From an uncultured Lachnospiraceae bacterium (lineage in GTDB: Bacteria > Bacillota > Clostridia > Lachnospirales > Lachnospiraceae): DNA of 64,000 nt. Both the position numbers and the translations under genes were made by a program. The stretch covers positions 1 through 64,000 of the forward strand of contig CAJUSK010000007.1 in the NCBI GenBank assembly GCA_910589075.1. The letters run 5' to 3'. Below the pieces are notes generated by a model. The model was not told where the DNA came from. It did no database searches and saw only the letters and a list, made by a program, of their open reading frames with translations. Within the stretch, counting starts at the first letter, position 1; every line of letters begins with the position of its first letter. Below, one piece after another: positions 54,841 through 63,032 of this stretch.

Positions 54841-55269
54841 GTGGCGTGTATTGTAAGTCTTTTGTTATTTCTGATATTTGCCGTATGGGAAGATTACCAT
54901 ACAAAGAAGATTTCCAATTCTCTTATTATAGCAGCACTGATCAGTGCAGTTCTTTATCAAATCAGACAAAACGGGTTTCATAATCTCTTATTTTCTTTAT
55001 TTCAGGCGTGTTTGGTTATTGTCATTTTATTTCCGTTATATCTCTGCAGATCTCTGGGAGCAGGAGACATCAAATTACTGAGTATTACCGCTATATTTTT
55101 ATCCTGTCGCCATGCGCTTCTGGCTTTTCTGTCAAGTATGTATTTTGCTTTTATTCCTGTTACATTTCTGATTTTCAGCAAGAAAACATATGTGGGTAAT
55201 AAAATTCCCATGTCAGGCCCGATTCTGGGAGGTATCCTGTTGGTTTTATACAAGGAGGGTTATATTTGA
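54841..55269 (+). CDS. Prepilin peptidase (A24 family, TadV/CpaA-like), first copy
   Basis: About 140 residues, with 4-5 membrane helices. The two catalytic Asp sites are present: DYHTKKISN (DxxxxxIxN type) and LGAGDIKLLS (GxGDxK). First gene of the Tad-like operon. The start is unclear: the GTG at 54841 overlaps the GGAGG ribosome site; the next in-frame codon at proper distance (8 nt) is an ATT at 54850; the nearest TTG is at 54862. An AUU start is possible. The gene overlaps the next one by TTGA. Confidence 0.85.
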   Translation: MACIVSLLLFLIFAVWEDYHTKKISNSLIIAALISAVLYQIRQNGFHNLLFSLFQACLVIVILFPLYLCRSLGAGDIKLLSITAIFLSCRHALLAFLSSMYFAFIPVTFLIFSKKTYVGNKIPMSGPILGGILLVLYKEGYI

Positions 55270-56261
55270 AAAAACAGATTTTTGCAGTCTGTGATCCGGA
55301 AATGGTTTATGTAAGACGTTTCTGCGATTATATCAACAAAAAGGAAACATTTCCTTTTGAAGCTGCTGCCTTTACGTCCAGAGAGACACTGGAAGCATTT
55401 TGTCAGAAGGAAGAAGTGAAAGTACTTCTGATTTCCGAACATATTTTCGAATTGTCCTTAAAAGAAAAAATCAGAGGTGATGTATTAATTTTAAGCGACA
55501 GTGAAACCGAAGAAGATAAAAAAATCTATAAATACCAGTCCTGTGAATCCGTTCTCAGAAAAGTTATGAATGTCTGTACAGCAGAAGGATCTCAAGAAAT
55601 ACCAAAACCCAGGCGGTACGGGAATCTGCATATGATTGGTTTATATACGCCGGTTCACAGATGTCTTCAGACTGGTTTTGCCATGACACTGGGTGAAATT
55701 CTGGCAAAGAATCATAAAACACTGTATTTGAACTTTGAAAGTTTTTCCGGTTTTTCCAGACGGATTGACCGGGAGTTTATGACAGATATGTCGGATCTGA
55801 TTTATTATGTGTCTAACGCCAGAGAAGCGCTATTTTATAAACTGAAAGGTATGACAGGGACATTTCAGAATCTGGATTATATTCCCCCCGTGTTCTCCTG
55901 TATGGATCTGGCCCGTATTACACTGGATCAATGGCTTTCCATGTTTCAGGAGCTGGAAAAACATACGGAATATGAATATGTGATTCTTGATCTGTCCGAG
56001 CATATACAGGGACTGTTCGATATTTTGCGTATGTGTGAAAAGATATTTACGCTGGTGCGGGAAGACGACGGGGCGATTGCCAAACTGTATCATTATGAGA
56101 AATTACTGGAAAGAGCGGATTATGAAGACATTATGAAAAAAACACGAAAGTACAGACTGCCGTTTATCCGAAATCTGTCGTTTGATGTGCAGGAACTGAC
56201 TTATGGGGAATTGGCGGAACATGCCAGAAAGCTGTTGAAAGAGGAACTGTATGAATCCTAA
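55266..56261 (+). CDS. TadZ/CpaE-like protein with lost P-loop
   Basis: 331 residues. The N-terminal about 110 residues look like a decayed receiver domain (no phospho-Asp site that I can identify). The rest has the MinD/ParA-like fold of TadZ. The P-loop region reads LYTPVHRCLQTGFAM at 127-141: the position of the GK of a normal P-loop is LQ, so nucleotide binding is probably lost. TadZ proteins place the Tad machine at the cell pole or site of assembly. The start is TTG after AAGGAGG. Confidence 0.8.
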   Translation: MKKQIFAVCDPEMVYVRRFCDYINKKETFPFEAAAFTSRETLEAFCQKEEVKVLLISEHIFELSLKEKIRGDVLILSDSETEEDKKIYKYQSCESVLRKVMNVCTAEGSQEIPKPRRYGNLHMIGLYTPVHRCLQTGFAMTLGEILAKNHKTLYLNFESFSGFSRRIDREFMTDMSDLIYYVSNAREALFYKLKGMTGTFQNLDYIPPVFSCMDLARITLDQWLSMFQELEKHTEYEYVILDLSEHIQGLFDILRMCEKIFTLVREDDGAIAKLYHYEKLLERADYEDIMKKTRKYRLPFIRNLSFDVQELTYGELAEHARKLLKEELYES

Positions 56262-57477
56262 AAGAGAACTGCTATTGCAGACAATCCATGAAAAAATCGA
56301 CTATTCCAGAGAAATGGAAGAGTCGGAAATCAGGAATTTGATTGCGGAAAGCCTGACAGAGTACGGAAGGGATGCATTTATTTCCCTGAAAGAAAAAGAA
56401 AAACTGGGAAAAGAGTTATTCCATGCCATCCGGAAACTGGATATATTACAGGAGCTTCTGGAAGATATGGAAATTACGGAAATCATGATCAATGGTCCTG
56501 AGCATATTTTTATCGAGAAAAAAGGGCGCTTATTCCCCTGGGAAAATCATTTTTCTTCCAAAGAAAAACTGGAAGATATTATACAGCAGATTACGGCAAA
56601 ATGTAACCGGGTTGTAAATGAAGCCTCGCCTGTTGTTGATGCGCGGCTTGAGGATGGATCCCGCGTAAATGTGGTATTGGCGCCAATCGCATTGAACGGC
56701 CCGATATTGACAATACGCCGTTTTCCGAAAGAGCCTGTCAGTATGGCGAAATTGATTGAACTTGGGTCTTTACCAAAAGAAGCAGCAATGTGGCTGCGGT
56801 CACTGGTTCAGGCCGGTTATAATATTCTGATCAGCGGTGGCACCGGTTCGGGGAAAACAACTTTTCTGAATGCGTTGTCGGAATATATCCCGGAAGATGA
56901 ACGGATCATTACCATTGAAGACAGTGCGGAACTACAGATCCGAGGGGCACCCAATCTGGTCAGTATGGAAACCAGAAATGCTAATGCAGAGGGATGCAGG
57001 GAAATTACAATCAGGGATTTGATCCGTACAAGTTTAAGAATGCGCCCTGACCGGCTGATTGTCGGTGAAGTCAGAGGAGGAGAAGCAGTAGATTTGCTTC
57101 AGTGTCTGAATACGGGCCATGATGGATCATTATCCACAGGACATGCCAACAGTGCCAGAGATATGATTTCACGGCTGGAAACAATGGTATTGATGGGGAT
57201 GGATCTGCCCCTTTCCGCTATTCGCCGCCAGATTGCTTCCGGTATTGATCTGATTATCCATTTGGGCAGGCTGCGTGACAGGACACGGAAGGTATTGGAA
57301 ATTGCAGAAGTCGTAGGAATGGACGGGGAAGAAATCAGGCTGGAAACATTGTGTCAGTATGAGGAAGATTCCGTCAGAGAAACGAAGGAGGTGCATGGAA
57401 AACTTGTTTTTAAAAAAGGGTTATATCACAAACAAAAGCTGGCAGCAGCAGGATTACCGGATGTACAGGCTTTCTAA
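56251..57477 (+). CDS. cpaF: TadA/CpaF-type secretion ATPase
   Basis: 408 residues. Type II/IV secretion ATPase of the CpaF family, with N-terminal helical region, the PxxDxRLxDGSRVNVV block, Walker A GGTGSGKTT (about 196-204), Asp box region TIEDSAELQ, Walker B GEVRGGEAVDLL, and His box GHDGSLSTGHANS. Powers pilus extension. It begins inside the previous gene (11-bp overlap) and its end overlaps TadB. Confidence 0.96.
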   Translation: MNPKRELLLQTIHEKIDYSREMEESEIRNLIAESLTEYGRDAFISLKEKEKLGKELFHAIRKLDILQELLEDMEITEIMINGPEHIFIEKKGRLFPWENHFSSKEKLEDIIQQITAKCNRVVNEASPVVDARLEDGSRVNVVLAPIALNGPILTIRRFPKEPVSMAKLIELGSLPKEAAMWLRSLVQAGYNILISGGTGSGKTTFLNALSEYIPEDERIITIEDSAELQIRGAPNLVSMETRNANAEGCREITIRDLIRTSLRMRPDRLIVGEVRGGEAVDLLQCLNTGHDGSLSTGHANSARDMISRLETMVLMGMDLPLSAIRRQIASGIDLIIHLGRLRDRTRKVLEIAEVVGMDGEEIRLETLCQYEEDSVRETKEVHGKLVFKKGLYHKQKLAAAGLPDVQAF

Positions 57478-58186
57478 AAAAGAAAAAATACAATATGGTC
57501 TGACAGGATTTTTGGCCGGTTCTCTCTTTCTGTATTTTTTTTATCAGACGGTCTATGTAATTGGCATGGCAATTCCCTGTGCTTTTCTTTACTGTAAGTG
57601 GAAAGGAAAAGAACTGGGTGAAAAAAGGAGGCGCAGACTGGAGTTACAGTTCAGGGATTGGATAGACAGCGCTTCGGGTCATTTACAGGCCGGTTGTTCC
57701 GTTGAAAATGCTTTTGTAAAATCGGGCAGGGAGCTTACCTATCTGTACGACAGCGCTGCTGATATACACAGAGAAATACGGAGCATGGAGCATTTGCTTT
57801 CCAACAATATTCCTTTGGAAAAAATATTGTATGATTTTGGAGAAAGAAGTCAGGCAGAAAATATACAGAATTTTGCTGATGTATTTGCCACAGGAAAACG
57901 AAGCGGCGGCAATTTGCGGGAAATGATTTCAGACACATGTGAGATAACAGCCATGAAAACAGATGTGGAACGTGAAATACAGACAATGATCCATGGCAAA
58001 GTAATGGAGCAGAAAATTATGTGTTTCATACCCTTTGGAATCATTTTGTATATCAGCCTGTCTTCACCCGGTTATTTTTCATCTCTTTACCATAATCCCG
58101 CCGGAATCTGCATGATGACGGCCTGCCTGCTTTTTTATCTTTTTTCTCTCTGGATTTCTCTTCGTATAATTCGCATTGAGGTATGA
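57461..58186 (+). CDS. TadB-like type II secretion F-domain membrane protein
   Basis: About 241 residues from the ATG at 57461 (17-bp overlap with the ATPase); the longer in-frame start at 57395 lies only 3 nt after a GGAGG. N-terminal helices, then the T2SSF domain with AGCSVENAFVKSGREL and GKRSGGNLREMI, then C-terminal helices. Forms the inner-membrane platform with TadC. Stop overlaps the next start (ATGA). Confidence 0.88.
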   Translation: MYRLSKKEKIQYGLTGFLAGSLFLYFFYQTVYVIGMAIPCAFLYCKWKGKELGEKRRRRLELQFRDWIDSASGHLQAGCSVENAFVKSGRELTYLYDSAADIHREIRSMEHLLSNNIPLEKILYDFGERSQAENIQNFADVFATGKRSGGNLREMISDTCEITAMKTDVEREIQTMIHGKVMEQKIMCFIPFGIILYISLSSPGYFSSLYHNPAGICMMTACLLFYLFSLWISLRIIRIEV

Positions 58187-59448
58187 ATATGATATTTTTC
58201 TACATAATGGGAGCATTTGTTTCTGTCTTTTGCCTGTTAAAGAAGAAAACCATGAGAAAATCTGCTCTTTTGTTGCTGACAGGCAGTGTGGTGTCCTCTT
58301 TTCTGTGGATGGTGTCACTGATGAAAGAAGATGATATGGCTTTGCGGGAAATCCGGCGCCAGGATAAGGACGGAAAAGAGACCGTGGTGGAATTGGAGGC
58401 GGATGCAGAAGGAGAGAAAAAGACCATACGGATGCGGGTGGGATCCCAGGCCTATAGCAGAGAGGAACTCAGGAGGCTCAGTGAAAATCTGCTTGATGAA
58501 CTGGAGAGGAAAATAACCGGAAATGGGGGTACATTGGATTGTGTCACAGAAGATATGTACTTTCCGGAGTATATGGAAGGTTATCCCTTTCATCTTGAAT
58601 GGTCCACAGATAATTTAAAGTTGTTGTCGAGTGATGGAAAAATTGGCAGTGAAGTACCAAAAGAGGGTATTCTTGTGGAAATCAGGCTGAAAATTTCAAA
58701 TACGGAAAGCAAATTTGAAGCGGAGCATGTGTTTTATGCGGCTCTGTTTCCACAAAAAAGCGGCGTGGCATTCTGGGAACGGCTGGAAGGATTGTTGGAA
58801 AAGCAGGAAATGTCTACCAGAGGTGCGGACACTTATATCCTGCCAGAGAGCTTTGAAGGAAAGAAACTGATATTTCTTGAAAAAAAGTCAGATCAAAGCG
58901 GCACATATTTTTTTCTTTTTCTGGTTGGGGCAGTGTGTATAGCAGTGGGGCAGCAACAGGATGACAAAAAGAAAAAACAGGAGAGGACAACAGAACTGAC
59001 AAGAGAGTATCCGGAGATGGTAAGTCGTATGACAATGTTGATTGGAGCCGGAATGACCATTTCAGGCGCATTTAAAAGGATTGCCGGGGAATATGGCAGG
59101 CGCAGGCAGCAGACAGAAAAACCATTGTATGAAGAATTGATGATTACCTGCAGAGAAATGGAGGCAGGCATACCGGAAGCTACGGCGTACAGAAATCTGG
59201 GAACCAGGTGCAGACAGCCCTGTATGGTGAGATTTTCAGCACTTTTGGTGCAATATACAAAGAGTGGAACGGCAGGACTAAAACGTGCGCTTCATGAGGA
59301 AACAGGCCAGGCGCTCAGGGAAAGGCAGGAAAGGGCAAAACGGAAAGGGGAGGAAGCAGGTACAAAACTGTTGCTGCCTATGACTATGATGTTGATTCTG
59401 ATTATGGTTCTCATTATGATACCGGCGTTCACGTCATTTGGAATGTAG
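58183..59448 (+). CDS. TadC-like F-domain protein with inserted extracytoplasmic domain
   Basis: 421 residues. N-terminal helices (about 5-50), then about 190 residues that are hydrophilic and charged (about 52-240), then a helix near SGTYFFLFLVGAVCIAVGQ, the T2SSF domain with MIGAGMTISGAFKRI and GTRCRQPCMVRFSALLVQY, and a C-terminal helix. The insert includes a basic EKKTIRMRVG stretch and a beta-rich segment (ILVEIRLKISN). Normal TadC lacks such an insert, so this is a family-level change. Overlaps TadB by 4 nt. Confidence 0.82.
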   Translation: MNMIFFYIMGAFVSVFCLLKKKTMRKSALLLLTGSVVSSFLWMVSLMKEDDMALREIRRQDKDGKETVVELEADAEGEKKTIRMRVGSQAYSREELRRLSENLLDELERKITGNGGTLDCVTEDMYFPEYMEGYPFHLEWSTDNLKLLSSDGKIGSEVPKEGILVEIRLKISNTESKFEAEHVFYAALFPQKSGVAFWERLEGLLEKQEMSTRGADTYILPESFEGKKLIFLEKKSDQSGTYFFLFLVGAVCIAVGQQQDDKKKKQERTTELTREYPEMVSRMTMLIGAGMTISGAFKRIAGEYGRRRQQTEKPLYEELMITCREMEAGIPEATAYRNLGTRCRQPCMVRFSALLVQYTKSGTAGLKRALHEETGQALRERQERAKRKGEEAGTKLLLPMTMMLILIMVLIMIPAFTSFGM

Positions 59449-59518
59449 TATGATCAACGGAAAACATCCGGAAACGGAGACATGAAATGAAATATAGCAA
59501 ATAACAGGAGGAATTAAA

Positions 59519-59689
59519 ATGAATGCATTCGTAAAATTTTTAAAGGAAGAAGATGGCATCGGGACAGTGGAAATGATTTTGATACTGGTTGTTCTCATTT
59601 CACTTGTCATTATTTTTAAAGATCAGCTAACGGATCTGGTCAATGATATTTTTTCTCAGATTACATCCAAAAGCAGCAGTATTTACTGA
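59519..59689 (+). CDS. Flp-type IVb pilin
   Basis: 56 residues, translated by hand. It has a short charged leader (MNAFVKFLKEEDG) and a class IVb cleavage site after Gly13, then IGTVEMILILVVLISL: the Glu at +5 and the hydrophobic helix are typical Flp features. Mature length is about 43 residues. The ATG follows AGGAGGAATTAAA. It ends with TGATG, so its stop overlaps the next start. It is probably the main pilus subunit. Confidence 0.93.
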   Translation: MNAFVKFLKEEDGIGTVEMILILVVLISLVIIFKDQLTDLVNDIFSQITSKSSSIY

Positions 59690-61125
59690 TGAAGACGTTT
59701 AAGGGTGGGATTACGGTTTTTCTGTCTCTTGTTCTGGCTGTTCTGCTTGGGCTGTTGTTTACGGTGATAGAAGCAGCCAGAGACAACGGAGCGGATTTTC
59801 AGACAGAATGTGTAGCGGATATGGCTCTGCAGTCTGCTCTGGCAGAATATCACAGAGAGGTGTTGGAGCAGTATGATCTGTTTTTTGTGGATATTGGATA
59901 TGGAACAGAGGAAGGCGGATACATTTTGTTGGAAGAACATCTGAAAGAGTATATGCAGAAAAATTTCTGTGTGGAGGATGATCTGTATATCCGGTCTGTC
60001 AAAGATTTACTTCGCCTTACCGCTGATACCATTGTTGTTACAGAGGCGTCAGGTGCGGCTGATTTGGATGGATCTGTTATGGAAAGGGAAGCTGTGGATT
60101 ATATGCTGGACCGGTATGGATTGTTGGATGGATCTGTCATACAGACTATATTCCAGACAGTGGAGGATGAAGGATTTCTGGAAAACTCGATGGAAGAAAA
60201 AAGGCTTGCAAATGAAAGAGCCATTGATGATGTGGATACCACAGTGGAAGATGAAGATGGTAAAAAACATAAAATACCGGTTAACAATCCGGCGGATGCG
60301 GTGAACAGCCGGAGAGGAAGTCTTGGAATTTTAAAGACTGTTACACGGAAAGAAGGGATTTCTGATCAGGAAGTAAATCTGCAGGAATACATTTCACACA
60401 GAAATTATATAGAGAGGGATGGATTTCTGCAGGGTGAGACGAGAATTTCAGGAGTAGAAGATTTGTTGTTTCAAAAATATCTGATGGAGAAATGTGGATG
60501 TTACTCTGAAAGAAAAGAGAATTCTTATCTCACCTATCAAATGGAATACCTATTGGCAGGAAAAAATTCTGATTTGGAAAATCTCAGATATGTTGTTAAC
60601 AGACTGCTGGTATTACGTGAAGCTGCTAATTTTCTCTATCTTCTGTCAGATTCAAAAAAACAGGCTGAAGCGGAAACACTTGCCATGACTGTGGCAGCAG
60701 TGACCCTTTTCCCTGAATTAAAAGATCTGGTGAAACTGTCCATTTTGATCGGATGGGCTTATGGAGAAAGTGTAAATGATGTAACAATACTGCTGGAAGG
60801 GGGAAAGGTACCTCTGTTAAAAAGCAGTGAGAGCTGGCGTCTGAGTCTGGAAAATGCCCTGCGTCTGCGCGTAGATGATGGAATGGAACAGAGCGGAGAG
60901 GGGCTTTCCTATCAGGAATATCTTCACGCATTATTGTCTGTTATGGATCGAAAGATAAGAAATTTCCGTTTTATGGATTTGATAGAAATGGATATACGGC
61001 AGACAGAGGGAAATGAAACATTTTGTATGGATCATTGTATTCATGGATTTCGTGCAACTATAATGACACATTCTGATAACGGACATGACTGTATGATCAA
61101 AAGGACAGTCAGTTATTTAAAATAA
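59689..61125 (+). CDS. DUF5702 protein with pilin-like N-terminus
   Basis: 478 residues. N-terminal MKTFKGGITVFLSLVLAVLL is pilin-like, but the residue at +5 after Gly6 is Phe, not Glu. A large extracellular domain follows, with acidic and beta-strand parts. I recognise the family as DUF5702, found in Tad-like loci of Lachnospiraceae, in the position of TadG. It may be the tip or a structural subunit. Translationally coupled with the Flp pilin. Confidence 0.85.
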   Translation: MKTFKGGITVFLSLVLAVLLGLLFTVIEAARDNGADFQTECVADMALQSALAEYHREVLEQYDLFFVDIGYGTEEGGYILLEEHLKEYMQKNFCVEDDLYIRSVKDLLRLTADTIVVTEASGAADLDGSVMEREAVDYMLDRYGLLDGSVIQTIFQTVEDEGFLENSMEEKRLANERAIDDVDTTVEDEDGKKHKIPVNNPADAVNSRRGSLGILKTVTRKEGISDQEVNLQEYISHRNYIERDGFLQGETRISGVEDLLFQKYLMEKCGCYSERKENSYLTYQMEYLLAGKNSDLENLRYVVNRLLVLREAANFLYLLSDSKKQAEAETLAMTVAAVTLFPELKDLVKLSILIGWAYGESVNDVTILLEGGKVPLLKSSESWRLSLENALRLRVDDGMEQSGEGLSYQEYLHALLSVMDRKIRNFRFMDLIEMDIRQTEGNETFCMDHCIHGFRATIMTHSDNGHDCMIKRTVSYLK

Positions 61126-61146
61126 CCGGGAAAGGAGGAAGCCAAG

Positions 61147-62124
61147 ATGCGTTTCTTTTGGAATATGAAAATAATCTGGAAAGGAGTTCTGACAAAATAT
61201 CTCTATTGGACAAGCCCCCAATCATGTCCAAATATTTCACTTAATTCTGAATTTATTCGGTATCACAAACAAAAAAAGCAAGCAAATATTACACGTCTTA
61301 TCATTCAGTCCAAAAGGAACGTGTCTTTGCTTCCTCCTTTCCGGGGCAGCATTACGGTTGAGACTGCTTTTGCACTGCCTTTGTTCCTGTTTTTCTGTAT
61401 ACAGTTAATCAGCCTGATCAGTCTGATTCAGCTTCATAGTGCACTGCAAGCGTCGTTACATCAGGAAGTGGCGCAGGCGTCACTGGAAGCCTATGCTTAT
61501 GAAAAAATGGGATTAGATATCAGTTCCGGCGTGGGAAGTATTGTGGAAGACACTGTACTCAGAAGGAGAGTGATTGCAGGAACAGGAAAAGAATATCTGG
61601 ATCGTTCCATGATAGAGGGAGGCAGCAGTGGAATCCACATTCTGTATACTGAAGAAGCAGGTGAACAAGATACAGTGGATATAGTGATTTCTTATCGGGT
61701 AAAACCGGTAGTCGATATTCTGGGATTTTCAGGATTTACCATGGCAAACCGGTGCCGAATGAAAGCATGGACAGGTTATCAGGTAAATACAGAAGGAGTA
61801 ATGCAAGAAACTCAGGAGGAGATGGTCTATATAACAGAAACCGGTTTTGTGTATCATAAGAGTAAAAACTGTACCCATCTGATGCTTTCCATTCGTCCTG
61901 TGGAAACAAACAGTCTGGACGTCTTGAGAAACCAGGGAGGGGGCAGGTATTATGCATGTGAACATTGCGGGAAAGGAACAGGAGGAATTGTATTTTTGAC
62001 AGATCAGGGTGACCGTTATCACACATCTTTGAGTTGTGGCGGATTAAAAAGGACAGTTTATACAGTTCCTATTTCACAGGCAGGAGGCAGAAGGGGATGC
62101 AGCAGATGTGCAGCTACGGGGTAA
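61147..62124 (+). CDS. TadE-like pseudopilin with tandem Cys/His motifs
   Basis: 325 residues, with a strong GGAGG site. An unusually long cytoplasmic leader (67 residues) ends at RG, then SITVETAFALPLFLFF, with Glu at +5. The extracellular part ends with two copies of a pattern YHxSxxCxxL...CxxC (about 238-275 and 290-322), which may bind metal or form disulfides. The gene's 3' end overlaps the second prepilin peptidase by 28 bp. Confidence 0.8.
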   Translation: MRFFWNMKIIWKGVLTKYLYWTSPQSCPNISLNSEFIRYHKQKKQANITRLIIQSKRNVSLLPPFRGSITVETAFALPLFLFFCIQLISLISLIQLHSALQASLHQEVAQASLEAYAYEKMGLDISSGVGSIVEDTVLRRRVIAGTGKEYLDRSMIEGGSSGIHILYTEEAGEQDTVDIVISYRVKPVVDILGFSGFTMANRCRMKAWTGYQVNTEGVMQETQEEMVYITETGFVYHKSKNCTHLMLSIRPVETNSLDVLRNQGGGRYYACEHCGKGTGGIVFLTDQGDRYHTSLSCGGLKRTVYTVPISQAGGRRGCSRCAATG

Positions 62125-62531
62125 CAGCTATTTTTTTGGTTGTTTGTACCTGGCAGGATTTGAGAACAGGAAGAATCTCAGGCAGGATTTTCTTCTGGTT
62201 TGGAGTCGGAGGAATGCTGTTCAATATTTTGTTTGGAAGTTCTATTCCGGAGATTTTGAAAAGTATATTGCCCGGAGTATGCCTGTTCGTATTCAGCAGG
62301 CTGTCCGGAGAACAGATTGGATATGGAGATGGTTTTGTCATCGGAATAACAGGATTGTATTTGAGAGAAAGAAGAGCGGTCAGTCTGTTTTGCACGGGAC
62401 TCCTATTATGTGCATTCTGTACAATGATCTTGTTTGCTGTGGGAAAGATTCACAGAAAGACAGAACTTCCTTTTTTACCCTTTCTGATGGCGGGATTTAT
62501 TGTACAAATATTGTTTCAATACAAAATATAA
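62097..62531 (+). CDS. Prepilin peptidase (A24 family), second copy
   Basis: About 144 residues from the ATG at 62097 (AGGAGG 9 nt upstream), with 4-5 membrane helices. The aspartates are present in WQDLRTGRISGR and GYGDGFVIG. The motif following each Asp is non-standard (ISG where IxN is usual; GDG where GDxK is usual). It may serve one of the pilins in this operon, such as the long-leader TadE protein next to it. Confidence 0.82.
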   Translation: MQQMCSYGVTAIFLVVCTWQDLRTGRISGRIFFWFGVGGMLFNILFGSSIPEILKSILPGVCLFVFSRLSGEQIGYGDGFVIGITGLYLRERRAVSLFCTGLLLCAFCTMILFAVGKIHRKTELPFLPFLMAGFIVQILFQYKI

Positions 62532-62555
62532 AAGGATCAGGAAAGGAACAAACAT

Positions 62556-63032
62556 ATGAAAACAAAACAATATAAGCAGAACGATATTTCATTCAAAGGA
62601 AGTTTTACCCTGGAGGCTGCCTGTCTGATGCCGGTGATTGTGTTTCTGATCTGGAATATAATATATCTTTCTTTTTTTCTCTATAATCAGAGTGTGGGAC
62701 TGCAGGGAAGTTATTGTACAGCACTCAGGACAGAACGGCTCTGTGGAACAAATGAAGAAAAGTATGATGCTGCAGAAGAAAAATACGAGCAGGCTGTGAT
62801 CAAAAAAACAGCGGCAGCAAGTGTAAGACAGGAAATTGAGATAACTCGAAAAGGGGTACAGGTGGCAACAATACTTTGTATGAGGGCGCCGGCTGGAAAT
62901 ATGTTTCACAGTCTTTGGGAAGGGCAGCAGAAACAGCGTGCGGCGACTTGGGAACCGAAAGCATTTATCAGAACATGTAGAAAAACGGAAAAAATCGGAG
63001 AGTTGATACAGACAGGAAACAGTTTAGAATGA
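62556..63032 (+). CDS. TadE-like pseudopilin, second
   Basis: 158 residues. A 15-residue leader ends in FKG, then SFTLEAACLMPVIVFL with Glu at +5 and a membrane helix, followed by a short extracellular domain of about 110 residues. Its stop overlaps the next start (ATGA). Confidence 0.8.
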   Translation: MKTKQYKQNDISFKGSFTLEAACLMPVIVFLIWNIIYLSFFLYNQSVGLQGSYCTALRTERLCGTNEEKYDAAEEKYEQAVIKKTAAASVRQEIEITRKGVQVATILCMRAPAGNMFHSLWEGQQKQRAATWEPKAFIRTCRKTEKIGELIQTGNSLE

